Part shown: positions 32,606 to 41,040 of the stretch, piece by piece
Position numbering within the stretch: the stretch's first letter is position 1
Layout of the letters: the number at the start of each line of letters is the position of its first letter
NCBI GenBank assembly: GCA_031550535.1
Contig: JAVBOM010000032.1
Coordinates: 4,902 to 68,901 of the forward strand
DNA from: Avichristensenella sp031550535
GTDB lineage: Bacteria > Bacillota > Clostridia > Christensenellales > Aristaeellaceae
Length of the DNA: 64,000 bases
Direction of reading: 5' to 3'
Translations under genes and position numbers: made by a program
The notes under the pieces: model-generated
Seen by the model: the letters and a program-made list of their open reading frames with translations, nothing else
Databases searched by the model: none
Told to the model about the DNA's origin: nothing

Positions 32606-33931
32606 ATGGATTTGATGCAAAAGCTCACCATTCTGGCCGATAGCGCCAAGTACGACGCGGCCTGCACGTCCTCCGGCGTGGACCGCCGGGGCGGCAAGGG
32701 CCTGGGGAACGCCGTCGCGGCGGGCTGCTGCCACTCCTTTTCGGCGGACGGGCGGTGCGTGTCCCTGCTGAAGGTGCTGATGAGCAACCACTGCGTGTAT
32801 GACTGCGCCTACTGTGTCAACCGCAGCGGGAACGACGTGCCGCGCGCCGCGTTCACGCCGGACGAGCTGGCGGAGCTGACGATCCAGTTTTACCGGCGCA
32901 ACTATATCGAAGGGCTATTCCTGTCCAGCGGCGTGCTGCGCAATCCCGATTACACCATGGAACAGATGATCCGCGCGCTGGAGATTCTGCGCTACCGGCA
33001 TAACTTCTGGGGGTACATCCACGCCAAGACGATCCCCGGCGCGTCGCCGGACCTGGTGCGGCGGCTCGGCCTGGTCGCGGACCGGCTGAGCGTGAACATC
33101 GAGCTGCCCAGCGAGGACAGCCTGAAGCGCCTCGCCCCGTGCAAGACGAAGAACGCGATTCTCGCGCCGATGGCGCAGATCACGGAGGGGCATGCCGAAA
33201 GCCAGAAGGAGATGGTCGTCTACCGGGACGCGCCGCGCTTCGCCCCGGCGGGGCAGGCCACGCAAATGATCATCGGCGCGACGCCCGAGAGCGACTACCA
33301 GATCATCCGCCTCGCGTCCGGGCTGTACCGGCACTACGACCTGCGCCGCGTGTTCTATTCGGCGTACATCCCCGTGTCCACGGACACATCCCTGCCCGCG
33401 ATCGCGACCAAGCCGCCGCTGCTGCGCGAGCACCGGCTGTATCAGGCGGATTTCCTGATGCGGCAGTACCGCTTCGCCGCGGACGAAATTCTCTCCTCGG
33501 AAGCGCCGAACCTGAACCCGTACCTGGACCCGAAATGCAACTGGGCCGTGCTGCACCCGGGGTTTTTCCCCGTGGACGTGAACACCGCGCCGCTGGACAC
33601 GCTGCTGCGCGTGCCCGGCATCGGCCCCAAGAGCGCCGAGCGCATCGTGACCGCGCGGCGCTCGGGCACGCTGACGCTCGCGGCGCTGAAGCGGATCGGC
33701 GTGGTGCTGAAGCGGGCGCAGTTCTTCATCCGCGCGGGGGATTTGCCCACCGGCGTCCGGGCGAGCCGCGAGGCCATTGTCCGCTCGGTGATGGACCCGG
33801 GGGCGCTGGCGTTCGGGGCGGAGCAGATCTCGATGTTTGACACGGCGGGCGCGCTGCCTCCGGCCTCGGGCGCGTGGACGGCCATCGGCGCGGCGGAGGA
33901 GGCCATCGCGCTGCTGGCGGGGAGCGTGTAG
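32606..33931 (+). CDS. Putative DNA modification/repair radical SAM protein
   Basis: A product of 441 residues. The radical SAM cluster motif is CVYDCAYC (Cys63, Cys67, Cys70; CxxxCxxC). The C-terminal part has a helix-hairpin-helix DNA-binding motif (LLRVPGIGPKSAERIVTARR, about 333-352). This matches the radical SAM family linked to uracil-DNA-glycosylase-like/DUF4130 proteins, whose chemistry is not known. GAGAGGG precedes the ATG. The partner protein is encoded 32 bp downstream, the conserved arrangement of this two-gene system. Confidence 0.92.
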   Translation: MDLMQKLTILADSAKYDAACTSSGVDRRGGKGLGNAVAAGCCHSFSADGRCVSLLKVLMSNHCVYDCAYCVNRSGNDVPRAAFTPDELAELTIQFYRRNYIEGLFLSSGVLRNPDYTMEQMIRALEILRYRHNFWGYIHAKTIPGASPDLVRRLGLVADRLSVNIELPSEDSLKRLAPCKTKNAILAPMAQITEGHAESQKEMVVYRDAPRFAPAGQATQMIIGATPESDYQIIRLASGLYRHYDLRRVFYSAYIPVSTDTSLPAIATKPPLLREHRLYQADFLMRQYRFAADEILSSEAPNLNPYLDPKCNWAVLHPGFFPVDVNTAPLDTLLRVPGIGPKSAERIVTARRSGTLTLAALKRIGVVLKRAQFFIRAGDLPTGVRASREAIVRSVMDPGALAFGAEQISMFDTAGALPPASGAWTAIGAAEEAIALLAGSV

Positions 33932-33963
33932 GGAGAGAGATCAAACAGCAAGGAGGCGAACGT

Positions 33964-34743
33964 ATGCCCGGCAGAAAACCCCTGGCCGTCCCCGGCGACA
34001 CGGCCTACCGCTATGACGGCAGTCTGTCCGGCCTGTACACCTGCGTGCACGCGTGCGTGTACAGCGGCCGCCTGCCGCTGGAAATACAGTCCGGCGCGTC
34101 CGACACGCCGACGCTGCTGCCCGCGCAGGTCGTCCTGACCGACGAGGAAAAAGCCCGCCGCGTGCGCGACGCGCTGGAGCGCAAGGTGAGCCCCCGGGCG
34201 CGCGAGCTCGTCGAGAACGTGTTTCTCTCCTGCCTTCCCGATAAGGAGATCCGCATTCTGCACTTCCTGCTGCTGGCGTTTGAGGAGGGCAGATCCGCGC
34301 TGACCATGCTCGGCCACCCGGACGTGGAGCCGCTGCTGACCGCCGAAAAGCGTATGCTGCACGAGGCGCACCTGCTGACCGGTTTTATCCGCTTTTCGGA
34401 CTACGGGGGAAGCCTCCTGGCCACCATCCGGCCGAAAAACTTCGCGCTGCCGTACCTCGCGCCGCATTTTATTGACCGCTTTTCGCAGGAGAATTTCATG
34501 ATCTACGACCGGACGCACGGCGCGGCGCTCGTTCATGAGCCGGGCCGCAGCGAGATCGTCCGGGTGGAGGGCGTGGTGCCGCCGGAGGCGTCCGAGGAGG
34601 AGAGAAAGTATCGGGCGCTGTGGAAGCGGTTTTACGATACGATCGCCATCCAGGCGCGGATCAACCCCCGCTGCCGCATGTCGCACATGCCCAAGCGGTA
34701 CTGGACGGAAATGACGGAGATGCAGGATGAGGTGTGCGAATAA
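33964..34743 (+). CDS. Probable DNA metabolism protein, DUF4130 family
   Basis: A product of 259 residues, the usual partner of the radical SAM gene just upstream. Characteristic segments are YRYDGSLSGLYTCVHACVY near the start, GFIRFSDYGGSLLATIRPKNFALPYLAPHF in the centre and YRALWKRFYDTIAIQARINPRCRMSHMPKRYW at the end, the DUF4130 signature. A uracil-glycosylase-like role is suggested by homologues fused to such domains. The start at 33964 follows AAGGAGG at 7 nt; an upstream frame (33874) overlaps the radical SAM gene and is rejected. Confidence 0.92.
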   Translation: MPGRKPLAVPGDTAYRYDGSLSGLYTCVHACVYSGRLPLEIQSGASDTPTLLPAQVVLTDEEKARRVRDALERKVSPRARELVENVFLSCLPDKEIRILHFLLLAFEEGRSALTMLGHPDVEPLLTAEKRMLHEAHLLTGFIRFSDYGGSLLATIRPKNFALPYLAPHFIDRFSQENFMIYDRTHGAALVHEPGRSEIVRVEGVVPPEASEEERKYRALWKRFYDTIAIQARINPRCRMSHMPKRYWTEMTEMQDEVCE

Positions 34744-34827
34744 TTCTGTTGCCCGCGCATGAACAATAGCGCGGGTTCGTTCGTTTATATGGGATACGCG
34801 CAAATACCGCTGTGAAGGGAAACTCGC

Positions 34828-35676
34828 ATGATCTCGATGATGACGCTCAACGTGCGGATTCAGACGTTTTTAGACGGCCCGCACCAGTTCAAATACCGAA
34901 AGCAGGAGCTGACCCGCCGCTTGCGCGCGGAACAGCCGGATGTGCTCTGCCTGCAGGAGGTTGTGGGCAACATGCTGGATGTCATCCGCGCGGAGATGCC
35001 GGGCTACGCCTTTGCCGGCGCGGACAGCAAGGGGGAAGGGCGCGGGGAGTACACGGCCATCGCGTACCGGCCGGACACGCTGACGCTTGCGGCGTCAGGC
35101 ACCTTCTGGCTCTCGTCCCGCCCCGGCAAGGCTGGCAGCCGCTTTTTTTTGCAGAGCCCGGATCCCCGGGTCTGCACCTGGGCGGAATTTACCCACAAGG
35201 AGAGCGGCGCGCGGTTCCGCTACTTCAATACGCACCTGGACCATCTGTCGCCCATCGCGCGGGGGAAGGGCGCGCGCGTGATCTTCGAACACATGGCCGC
35301 GTGCCAGGCGCGGGAAAAACTGCCGCTGTTCTGGGGCGGGGATTTCAACTTCACGCCGCGCGCGGCGCTATATGCCGAGTGCCTGCGGCAGACCGTCGCC
35401 GAAGGGCGGCTGGTGGACCTGACCGGCGCGATCCCGACCACATTCCATTGGTTTGGCGCACTGAAGCGCCCGCTGAAGCTGGACTATGTATTCGCGGATG
35501 AGGCGACGGCCGGGGACGCGCTGAGCGTGCGGCTCGTGCCGACCGACGCGGCGGGCGGGTTTGTATCCGACCACCACGCGATCCGGCTGGACTGGGACCC
35601 CGGCGCACCGCGCCCGGAGCGGCCGGCCGAAGCGCCCGCGCATCCCTGGGAGGGCGCGCCGGCGCCGGCGCTGTAA
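34828..35676 (+). CDS. Endonuclease/exonuclease/phosphatase family protein
   Basis: A product of 282 residues with the DNase-I-like fold: MMTLNVRI (Asn), DVLCLQEVVG (catalytic Glu), YFNTHLDHLS (His/Asp), LFWGGDFNFTP (Asp-x-Asn) and FVSDHHAIRL (Asp-His). All metal and catalytic positions are present. The substrate may be a phosphodiester, sphingolipid or inositol phosphate; it cannot be told from sequence. No signal peptide. A Pro/Ala-rich tail of about 25 residues follows the domain. AAGGGA precedes the start. Confidence 0.88.
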   Translation: MISMMTLNVRIQTFLDGPHQFKYRKQELTRRLRAEQPDVLCLQEVVGNMLDVIRAEMPGYAFAGADSKGEGRGEYTAIAYRPDTLTLAASGTFWLSSRPGKAGSRFFLQSPDPRVCTWAEFTHKESGARFRYFNTHLDHLSPIARGKGARVIFEHMAACQAREKLPLFWGGDFNFTPRAALYAECLRQTVAEGRLVDLTGAIPTTFHWFGALKRPLKLDYVFADEATAGDALSVRLVPTDAAGGFVSDHHAIRLDWDPGAPRPERPAEAPAHPWEGAPAPAL

Positions 35677-35689
35677 TACTACATAGGTA

Positions 35690-36424
35690 TTATAAGGATG
35701 GACCGAAGAACGGCCCTTCGCTCGCTGCGCCGCGGTGCGGCCGCCGCTCCGGCGGGCAGGCTTTTCGTTGCGGTGGGGCGGAGGGCTCCGGGGCGTGTCC
35801 CTTTTGCGGCGGAGCGGGCATTTCGGGCGCGCGGGGCTGTGCCGGGGACTGGGCGCACGGCTCTGAAGCCTGCGGCACGGAGGGCCTGCGCGAATGCGGC
35901 CGCGCCCATCCGTCCGGGGGGCGCTGGCCGGGGCGGCTGCCGTCCCATGGGCCAGGTCCCCACGGCGGGGCTGTGTCGTCATCCTGGCAGGGGTAGCCGT
36001 CAGGGCGTCCATCCGGCCCGTCAAAGTCCATCCGCATGGGCATCATCCAGCAAGGCGGCGGGCAGGGCGGGGCGAACGGGCAAGGGCCCGGACAGGGCGG
36101 GTCAGGCGGGCAGGGGTCCGGCGCGTGTTGCGGAACCTGGCCGCGCGGATTGGCCTGGCACGCCTCCGGGCCACACAGAGGAGCGGGGCACGGCGGGCAC
36201 ATCCCCGGCGGGCAGAAGCTAGCGCAGGCCGCGCACGGCCCATAGTGACAGGGAGGGCATTGCCCGCATATGTAGGGAGCCATCCTAAACGGGCAAAATC
36301 CCGGCGGGCATGAGGCGCAAGGGCGCGGATAGCACGGGTTCACGGCCTCCGGGCATGGCTCCTGCGGATGCGGCACGCAGGGCGGATAGGTGAAAGCCGG
36401 GCAGAACGGGGAACACAGATACAT
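35690..36424 (-). CDS. Cys/Pro-rich protein, probable spore coat or exosporium component
   Basis: A product of 244 residues. The first 128 residues contain 23 Cys, mostly as PC, CPPC or ACxxC spaced 3-8 apart, with many Pro and Gly. The rest is Pro/Gln/Arg/Ala-rich and probably disordered. There is no signal peptide. Such composition is typical of cross-linked or metal-binding spore coat proteins, but I recognise no named family. The start at 36424 has GGAGGTGG 4 nt upstream; the open frame to 36625 is rejected. A SigK-like promoter upstream supports mother-cell expression. Confidence 0.7.
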   Translation of the reverse strand: MYLCSPFCPAFTYPPCVPHPQEPCPEAVNPCYPRPCASCPPGFCPFRMAPYICGQCPPCHYGPCAACASFCPPGMCPPCPAPLCGPEACQANPRGQVPQHAPDPCPPDPPCPGPCPFAPPCPPPCWMMPMRMDFDGPDGRPDGYPCQDDDTAPPWGPGPWDGSRPGQRPPDGWARPHSRRPSVPQASEPCAQSPAQPRAPEMPAPPQKGHAPEPSAPPQRKACPPERRPHRGAASEGPFFGPSL

Positions 36425-36536
36425 ACGACCACCTCCGTGATGACGGCACGCAACCAAAGAATACGGGCCAAGAAAGAAATTTCTTCCGCTGTGAATAGGC
36501 TTTTGATGCAGGTCAAGGACGGACGTCCCTCCACGA

Positions 36537-36563
36537 TATTCTATGATTCCGCCACTTTCGGGT
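36537..36563 (-). promoter_or_regulatory. SigK-like promoter of the Cys/Pro-rich gene
   Basis: On the minus strand AC (36562-36563), 16 bp, then CATAGAATA (36537-36545). This fits the AC-N16/17-CATANNNTA pattern of late mother-cell SigK promoters. Confidence 0.5.
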
Positions 36564-36614
36564 TCCGGCGCGAAAGCGCGCGATTTCCGCGCGCAGCCGG
36601 CCCCTTTTTCCATA

Positions 36615-36642
36615 TTGACAGACATGGAATACCGTATATAAT
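36615..36642 (+). promoter_or_regulatory. Consensus SigA promoter of the UDP-GlcNAc 2-epimerase operon
   Basis: TTGACA (36615-36620) and TATAAT (36637-36642), both perfect, with a 16-bp spacer, about 80 bp before the start codon. Confidence 0.75.
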
Positions 36643-36722
36643 TACACTCGTGGGCGGTGATCCGCGAATTGCGCGCGTTCGCCGAGGGTTACACGGAAAG
36701 ATGACGCGGGAAGGAATTGCGC

Positions 36723-37841
36723 ATGCGTATTAAAGTAATGAGCGTGTTTGGCACCCGTCCGGAGGCGATTAAAATGCTTCCGCTGGTGCGAAAAATGATG
36801 GACTATAAGGAGATCGAGGGCACGGTGTGCGTGACGGCCCAACACCGCGAAATGCTGGATCAGGTACTGCGCGTGTTCGCGGTGACGCCGGACTATGACC
36901 TGAACCTGATGACGCCACGCCAGACGCTGACGGACATCACCGCCGGCGTGCTGCACGGCATGAAGGGCGTGCTGGAAGAGGCGCGCCCGGATATCGTGCT
37001 CGTGCACGGCGATACGACCACCAGCTTTGCCGCGGCACTCGCCGCGTTCTACGCGCAAATTCCCGTGGGGCATGTGGAGGCGGGCCTGCGCACGTACGAC
37101 CGGTACTCGCCCTTTCCGGAGGAAATCAACCGCAACCTGACCGCCAAGCTGGCCACGCTGCACTTCGCGCCGACCCGGCTGAACGAGGAAAACCTGCGCA
37201 AGGAAGGCATCATGGAGAACGTGTTCGTCACCGGCAATACGGTGGTGGACGCGCTGCTCTCCATCGTCCGGCCTGACTACGCGTTTGAGGACGAGACGCT
37301 CCGCACGATGCGGTTTGACGGCATGCGCACCGTACTGATGACCGCGCACCGCCGCGAAAACCTCGGCGAGCCGATGCGGAACATCTTCCGCGCCGTTCGC
37401 GCGCTGGTCGAGCGGTATGACGACCTGCAAATCATCTACCCGATGCACAAAAATCCCGCCGTGCGCGAGCCTGCCGTGGAGATTCTGGGCGGCCATCCGC
37501 GCGTGCGCCTCATCGAACCGATCGGCGTCACCGACATGCACAACCTGTTCGCCCGCTGCACCCTCATCATGACCGACTCCGGCGGCATCCAGGAAGAGGC
37601 GCCGTCCCTGGGCAAGCCCGTACTTGTGCTGCGCACGGAGACCGAGCGCCCCGAGGCCGTCGCGGCGGGCACGGTCAAGGTGGTCGGCGTCCGGCAGGAG
37701 GACATCGAGCGCGAGGCGCGCCTTTTGCTTGATGACCCGCGCGAGTACGCGCGCATGGCGAACGCCGCCAACCCCTATGGCGACGGGCATGCCAGCGAGC
37801 GCATCGCGGATGCGGTCATCGCCCATTTTAACGCGCGATAA
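36723..37841 (+). CDS. wecB: UDP-N-acetylglucosamine 2-epimerase (non-hydrolysing)
   Basis: Interconverts UDP-GlcNAc and UDP-ManNAc for cell-wall or exopolysaccharide synthesis. The 372-residue product has the family marks VFGTRPEAIKMLPLV, TAQHREMLDQVL, VHGDTTTSFAAALAAFY, HVEAGLRTYDRYSPFPEEINR and DSGGIQEEAPSLGKPVLVLR. The ATG at 36723 has GAAGGA 7 nt upstream; a TTG at 36717 overlaps it. A GT2 synthase gene follows 42 bp downstream, so a ManNAc/GlcNAc-containing polymer is plausible. Confidence 0.95.
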   Translation: MRIKVMSVFGTRPEAIKMLPLVRKMMDYKEIEGTVCVTAQHREMLDQVLRVFAVTPDYDLNLMTPRQTLTDITAGVLHGMKGVLEEARPDIVLVHGDTTTSFAAALAAFYAQIPVGHVEAGLRTYDRYSPFPEEINRNLTAKLATLHFAPTRLNEENLRKEGIMENVFVTGNTVVDALLSIVRPDYAFEDETLRTMRFDGMRTVLMTAHRRENLGEPMRNIFRAVRALVERYDDLQIIYPMHKNPAVREPAVEILGGHPRVRLIEPIGVTDMHNLFARCTLIMTDSGGIQEEAPSLGKPVLVLRTETERPEAVAAGTVKVVGVRQEDIEREARLLLDDPREYARMANAANPYGDGHASERIADAVIAHFNAR

Positions 37842-37883
37842 GCGGCAAGAAATCCCTGCCTTCGCCGAAGGAGAAACAGCGCT

Positions 37884-40352
37884 TTGGTTGATTTTTCTGT
37901 GTTTTTTGTCATCATCGAGGGGATTAACTACTTCGTTCTTCACTATGTGAAGGTCCACCTGGATATTGCGCTATTCATCACAGCCGGGCTTGCGCTATTG
38001 TTCGGGCTGATCGGGCTGTGCCTGAAAAAGCCGCAGGAGACGGGGAACCTGACGCTGAAGCAGGTCATGTACCGCGTGTCGCGCGTGTTCATGGTGCTGG
38101 CGGCCCTGATCGGGGGCGGCATCGTCTGGCCGATGATCGTGGACGTAGTGGTCCGCACGTTCGGCATCGACGGGCAAGCCTTCGGGGCGTACTCCATCAG
38201 CACCGCGGTGATGCTGATCGGCCTTGGGTTCCTGATCGCCAGCCGGTTTTTTACCAGCGAACCGAATAACCGAAGCCTACTCAACACCCGGCAGTTCTTT
38301 GGGGCTGTCGGGATGTTTGCCATGATCTTTCTGATGTTTTTTTCGCTCTACCAGATAAGCTTCGCGGCTTTCCGAAAGGTGCTGCTCTCCATCTTCTTTG
38401 TGACGGAATGCCTCAGCGTGCTTTTTTGGTTCTATGACCCGTTCATCTATATCCTCTCCCAGCTATTCCAGGGGCGCAGGAAGGTGCCCTGCGAGCCGAC
38501 GCCCGACAAGATCAACCGCTTCGCGGTGATCGGCTGTGCGCACAACGAGGCGGGCGTGATCGACCAGCTCATCAAGTCGGTCCACGCCACCATGTATCCC
38601 AAAAACAGCTATGACGTCTATGTCATTTGCGATAACTGCACCGATGACACGGCGGACGTGGTGCGCAAGAGCGGCGCCATCGCCATGGAACGAAACGACC
38701 CCGAGCACCGGGGCAAGGGCTTCGGCCTCAAGTGGATGTTCGAGAAGCTGGACCAGGAGAGGCGGCGCGGCAACGAGTACGACGCGTACATCATCCTGGA
38801 CGCGGACAACCTGGTCAACGAGGCGTTTTTGGACGCCATCAACGACAAGATGAACGAGGGCTACGAGATCCTGCAGGCGTATCTGGGCTGCAAAAACCCG
38901 GGCGATACCTGGATCTCCATGAGCTACTCGTACTCGTACTGGGTGAGCAACGCCATCTACCAGAACGCGCACTCCCGCGTGGGTCTGAGCGCCCAGATGG
39001 GCGGAACCGGCATGGTGCTGCGCCCCAAAGTGCTGGACGAGATCGGCTGGGATACGGACTCCTTGACCGAGGATCTGGTGCTGACCGCGCGGTACATGCT
39101 GGCGAAGAACCTGCCCGCCTGCTGGGTGCACGACGCCAAGCTGTACGACGAGAAGCCCCTGCGGCTGACGCCCTCTATCCGCCAGCGCACGCGCTGGATG
39201 CAGGGGCACATGGCGGCGATGTTCAAGTTCGCCCCGAAGCTGCTTTGGAGCGGCATCAAGAACTTCAGCCTCAGGCAGCTCGACGTGGCGTTCTACCTGA
39301 TGCGGCCGTTCCTGAACCTGCTGATGTTCCTCAGCTACCTCGTCCATATCTACTTCAACATGTTCCAGCCGGAGGGGTTTACGTCCACATCCTTCGTGAT
39401 GGGCGCGAACACCTCCATCCTGCTGCTGATTGGGTACTTCATTTTACAGTTCTACGTGCTGTTTAATGAATACCACGCGCGGTACATCCCGACGTTCATT
39501 CTGCAGTTTTTCTTCTCCTTCACGTGGTATCCGGCCATTTTTCGCGGGCTTATCAAGCGCAAGGAGCGGTATTGGGTTTCCACCATCCACACGCGGAACC
39601 TGTCCATCGGCGAAGTGCGCGAGGACGCGCAGCTTCAGGAGGCAAAGGAGCGCCTGAAGGGCCTGGACAACCTGCACCGCCTGCCGCTTGGCCAAATTCT
39701 GCTGAAGGCGACCGTCATCACCAAGAAGCAACTGGACGAGGCGCTGCAGCAGCAGAACGCGCACGGCGGCTTCCTGGGCGATATCATCGTGGATATGAAC
39801 GTCATCTCGCAGGATACGCTCAGCGCGTATCTGTCCGTGCAGCAGACCATGAAGGAAGAGGCCGCGCGCGAGGGGAGAGGCGACGATCATCTGCGGCTGG
39901 GCGATATCCTGGTCAATTCCGGGCTGATTACCGCCGCGCAGCTTGAAGCCGCACTGGAACACCAGAAGAACTACGGCGGCTACCTCGGCGCGTGCCTGAT
40001 TGCCACGCACTGCCTGCCCGTGGAGCTGCTGAAGATTTTCCTGGAGGTACAGAAGCTGCTGGACGCAAACTTCGTATCGCCCACCAGCGCGCGCCAGCTT
40101 ATCAACGGCGTGCTGGCGAGCAGCACGGAGAACATCGGCACCATCCTCTGGAAGGGCGGGCTGGTATCCCGCCAGCAGCTAGACCTGGCGCTGGAGTATC
40201 AAAGGCAGACAGGGATGCAGATTGGCGCCATCCTGGTGGAGAGCGGGTTTATCAACGAGCGGACGCTGGAAGTGATCCTGGAGCTGCAGAACAAGGGCCG
40301 GGCGTTTATGGAGGGCAGGGAAGGCCCTCCCGGCGGAAAGGATGGAGCATAA
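37884..40352 (+). CDS. Membrane GT2 glycan synthase with three C-terminal MshEN-like domains
   Basis: A product of 822 residues. Residues 1-200 carry about five membrane segments. The GT2 catalytic domain (about 210-450) has NEAGVI, DxD in LDADN (305-309), TEDL (395-398) and QRTRW (434-438), i.e. the QxxRW of processive synthases. More membrane helices lie at 470-560. Then come three repeats of the GspE/MshE N-terminal type at about 599-655, 669-724 and 749-804 (LGxxLxxxGxIxxxxLxxALxxQ halves). MshEN domains can bind cyclic di-GMP (family knowledge), so allosteric control is inferred. TTG start with AAGGAG 10 nt upstream; no better ATG. Confidence 0.85.
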   Translation: MVDFSVFFVIIEGINYFVLHYVKVHLDIALFITAGLALLFGLIGLCLKKPQETGNLTLKQVMYRVSRVFMVLAALIGGGIVWPMIVDVVVRTFGIDGQAFGAYSISTAVMLIGLGFLIASRFFTSEPNNRSLLNTRQFFGAVGMFAMIFLMFFSLYQISFAAFRKVLLSIFFVTECLSVLFWFYDPFIYILSQLFQGRRKVPCEPTPDKINRFAVIGCAHNEAGVIDQLIKSVHATMYPKNSYDVYVICDNCTDDTADVVRKSGAIAMERNDPEHRGKGFGLKWMFEKLDQERRRGNEYDAYIILDADNLVNEAFLDAINDKMNEGYEILQAYLGCKNPGDTWISMSYSYSYWVSNAIYQNAHSRVGLSAQMGGTGMVLRPKVLDEIGWDTDSLTEDLVLTARYMLAKNLPACWVHDAKLYDEKPLRLTPSIRQRTRWMQGHMAAMFKFAPKLLWSGIKNFSLRQLDVAFYLMRPFLNLLMFLSYLVHIYFNMFQPEGFTSTSFVMGANTSILLLIGYFILQFYVLFNEYHARYIPTFILQFFFSFTWYPAIFRGLIKRKERYWVSTIHTRNLSIGEVREDAQLQEAKERLKGLDNLHRLPLGQILLKATVITKKQLDEALQQQNAHGGFLGDIIVDMNVISQDTLSAYLSVQQTMKEEAAREGRGDDHLRLGDILVNSGLITAAQLEAALEHQKNYGGYLGACLIATHCLPVELLKIFLEVQKLLDANFVSPTSARQLINGVLASSTENIGTILWKGGLVSRQQLDLALEYQRQTGMQIGAILVESGFINERTLEVILELQNKGRAFMEGREGPPGGKDGA

Positions 40353-40924
40353 TGGAGGCGCTTGAAGCCGCGCTCGGCGTGGCCATCGAGTCGATCGCGG
40401 CCTGGTTTTTTTGCTGCGTGATGGCGGTGTTCGTGCTGCCGGTCATCCTTGACCGCATGGTCTTTTATGTGCCCATGCTCATCCGGCTTTCCAAGGACGG
40501 CGAAGTATACCCGCGCAGCGTGCGCAACACAGTGCTGGAGATCGTGTTGTGGGTTGCCGTCATCACGCTGGTGTATACGTACCTGTACTTTTTCCAGCAC
40601 AACCTGTTCGATCTGGTGACGCGGTCCATCCCCGCGTATATCGCCTGGGGGATTGGCGGGACGCACATTGTATACCGCGTCTTCAATTTCGACCGGATCA
40701 TCAAGCGGAGCTTCTACTACACGGCCTACATGCGCTACATCACGCCGGAGTCGCTCCGCGTGTATCACCAGTTCATCGAGGACCTGGACAGCCTGTACAT
40801 CGACGATCTGGAAGGGCTTTTGCAGAAGCGCCTTCCATATATGCACCGCCAGGCGGCTCTGCGCAAGCAGCGCGAGGTGACCCGCGGCGGAAAGAGCGTC
40901 TACACGCCCACGCTCAACGGGTGA
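40352..40924 (+). CDS. Small membrane protein coupled to the GT2 synthase
   Basis: A product of 190 residues with about three hydrophobic segments (about 16-36, 58-82, 93-108) and a charged cytoplasmic C-terminus (YHQFIEDLDSLYIDDLEGLLQKRLPYMHRQAALRKQREV). I do not recognise a family. The ATG shares one base with the synthase stop (TAATG), indicating strict coupling, so it is likely a subunit or accessory of the synthase. The much longer frame starting at 39992 is in the wrong phase of the synthase gene. Confidence 0.75.
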   Translation: MEALEAALGVAIESIAAWFFCCVMAVFVLPVILDRMVFYVPMLIRLSKDGEVYPRSVRNTVLEIVLWVAVITLVYTYLYFFQHNLFDLVTRSIPAYIAWGIGGTHIVYRVFNFDRIIKRSFYYTAYMRYITPESLRVYHQFIEDLDSLYIDDLEGLLQKRLPYMHRQAALRKQREVTRGGKSVYTPTLNG

Positions 40925-40964
40925 GCAAGTGTTAGCGCACGAGGGGCTATGGCGAACACGAGAG

Positions 40965-41022
40965 GTAGGGGTTCCTGCGGAATCCCCTCATGGCGCCCGA
41001 TTCTTCGAATCAGCGCCGCCGC
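40965..41022 (+). repeat. Dispersed double-hairpin element, copy 15
   Basis: GTAGGGGTTCCTGCGGAATC, CCC, then GGCGCCCGATTCTTCG and AATCAGCGCCGCCGC; ends 7 bp before the Shine-Dalgarno site of the next gene. Confidence 0.9.
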
Positions 41023-41040
41023 TAAAGAGGAGGAGGGCTT

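Noticed and set aside
37843..37862. GGCAAGAAATCCCTGCCTTC as another repeat copy
   Set aside because: It matches only a few bases of palindrome A with no palindrome B; could be chance.
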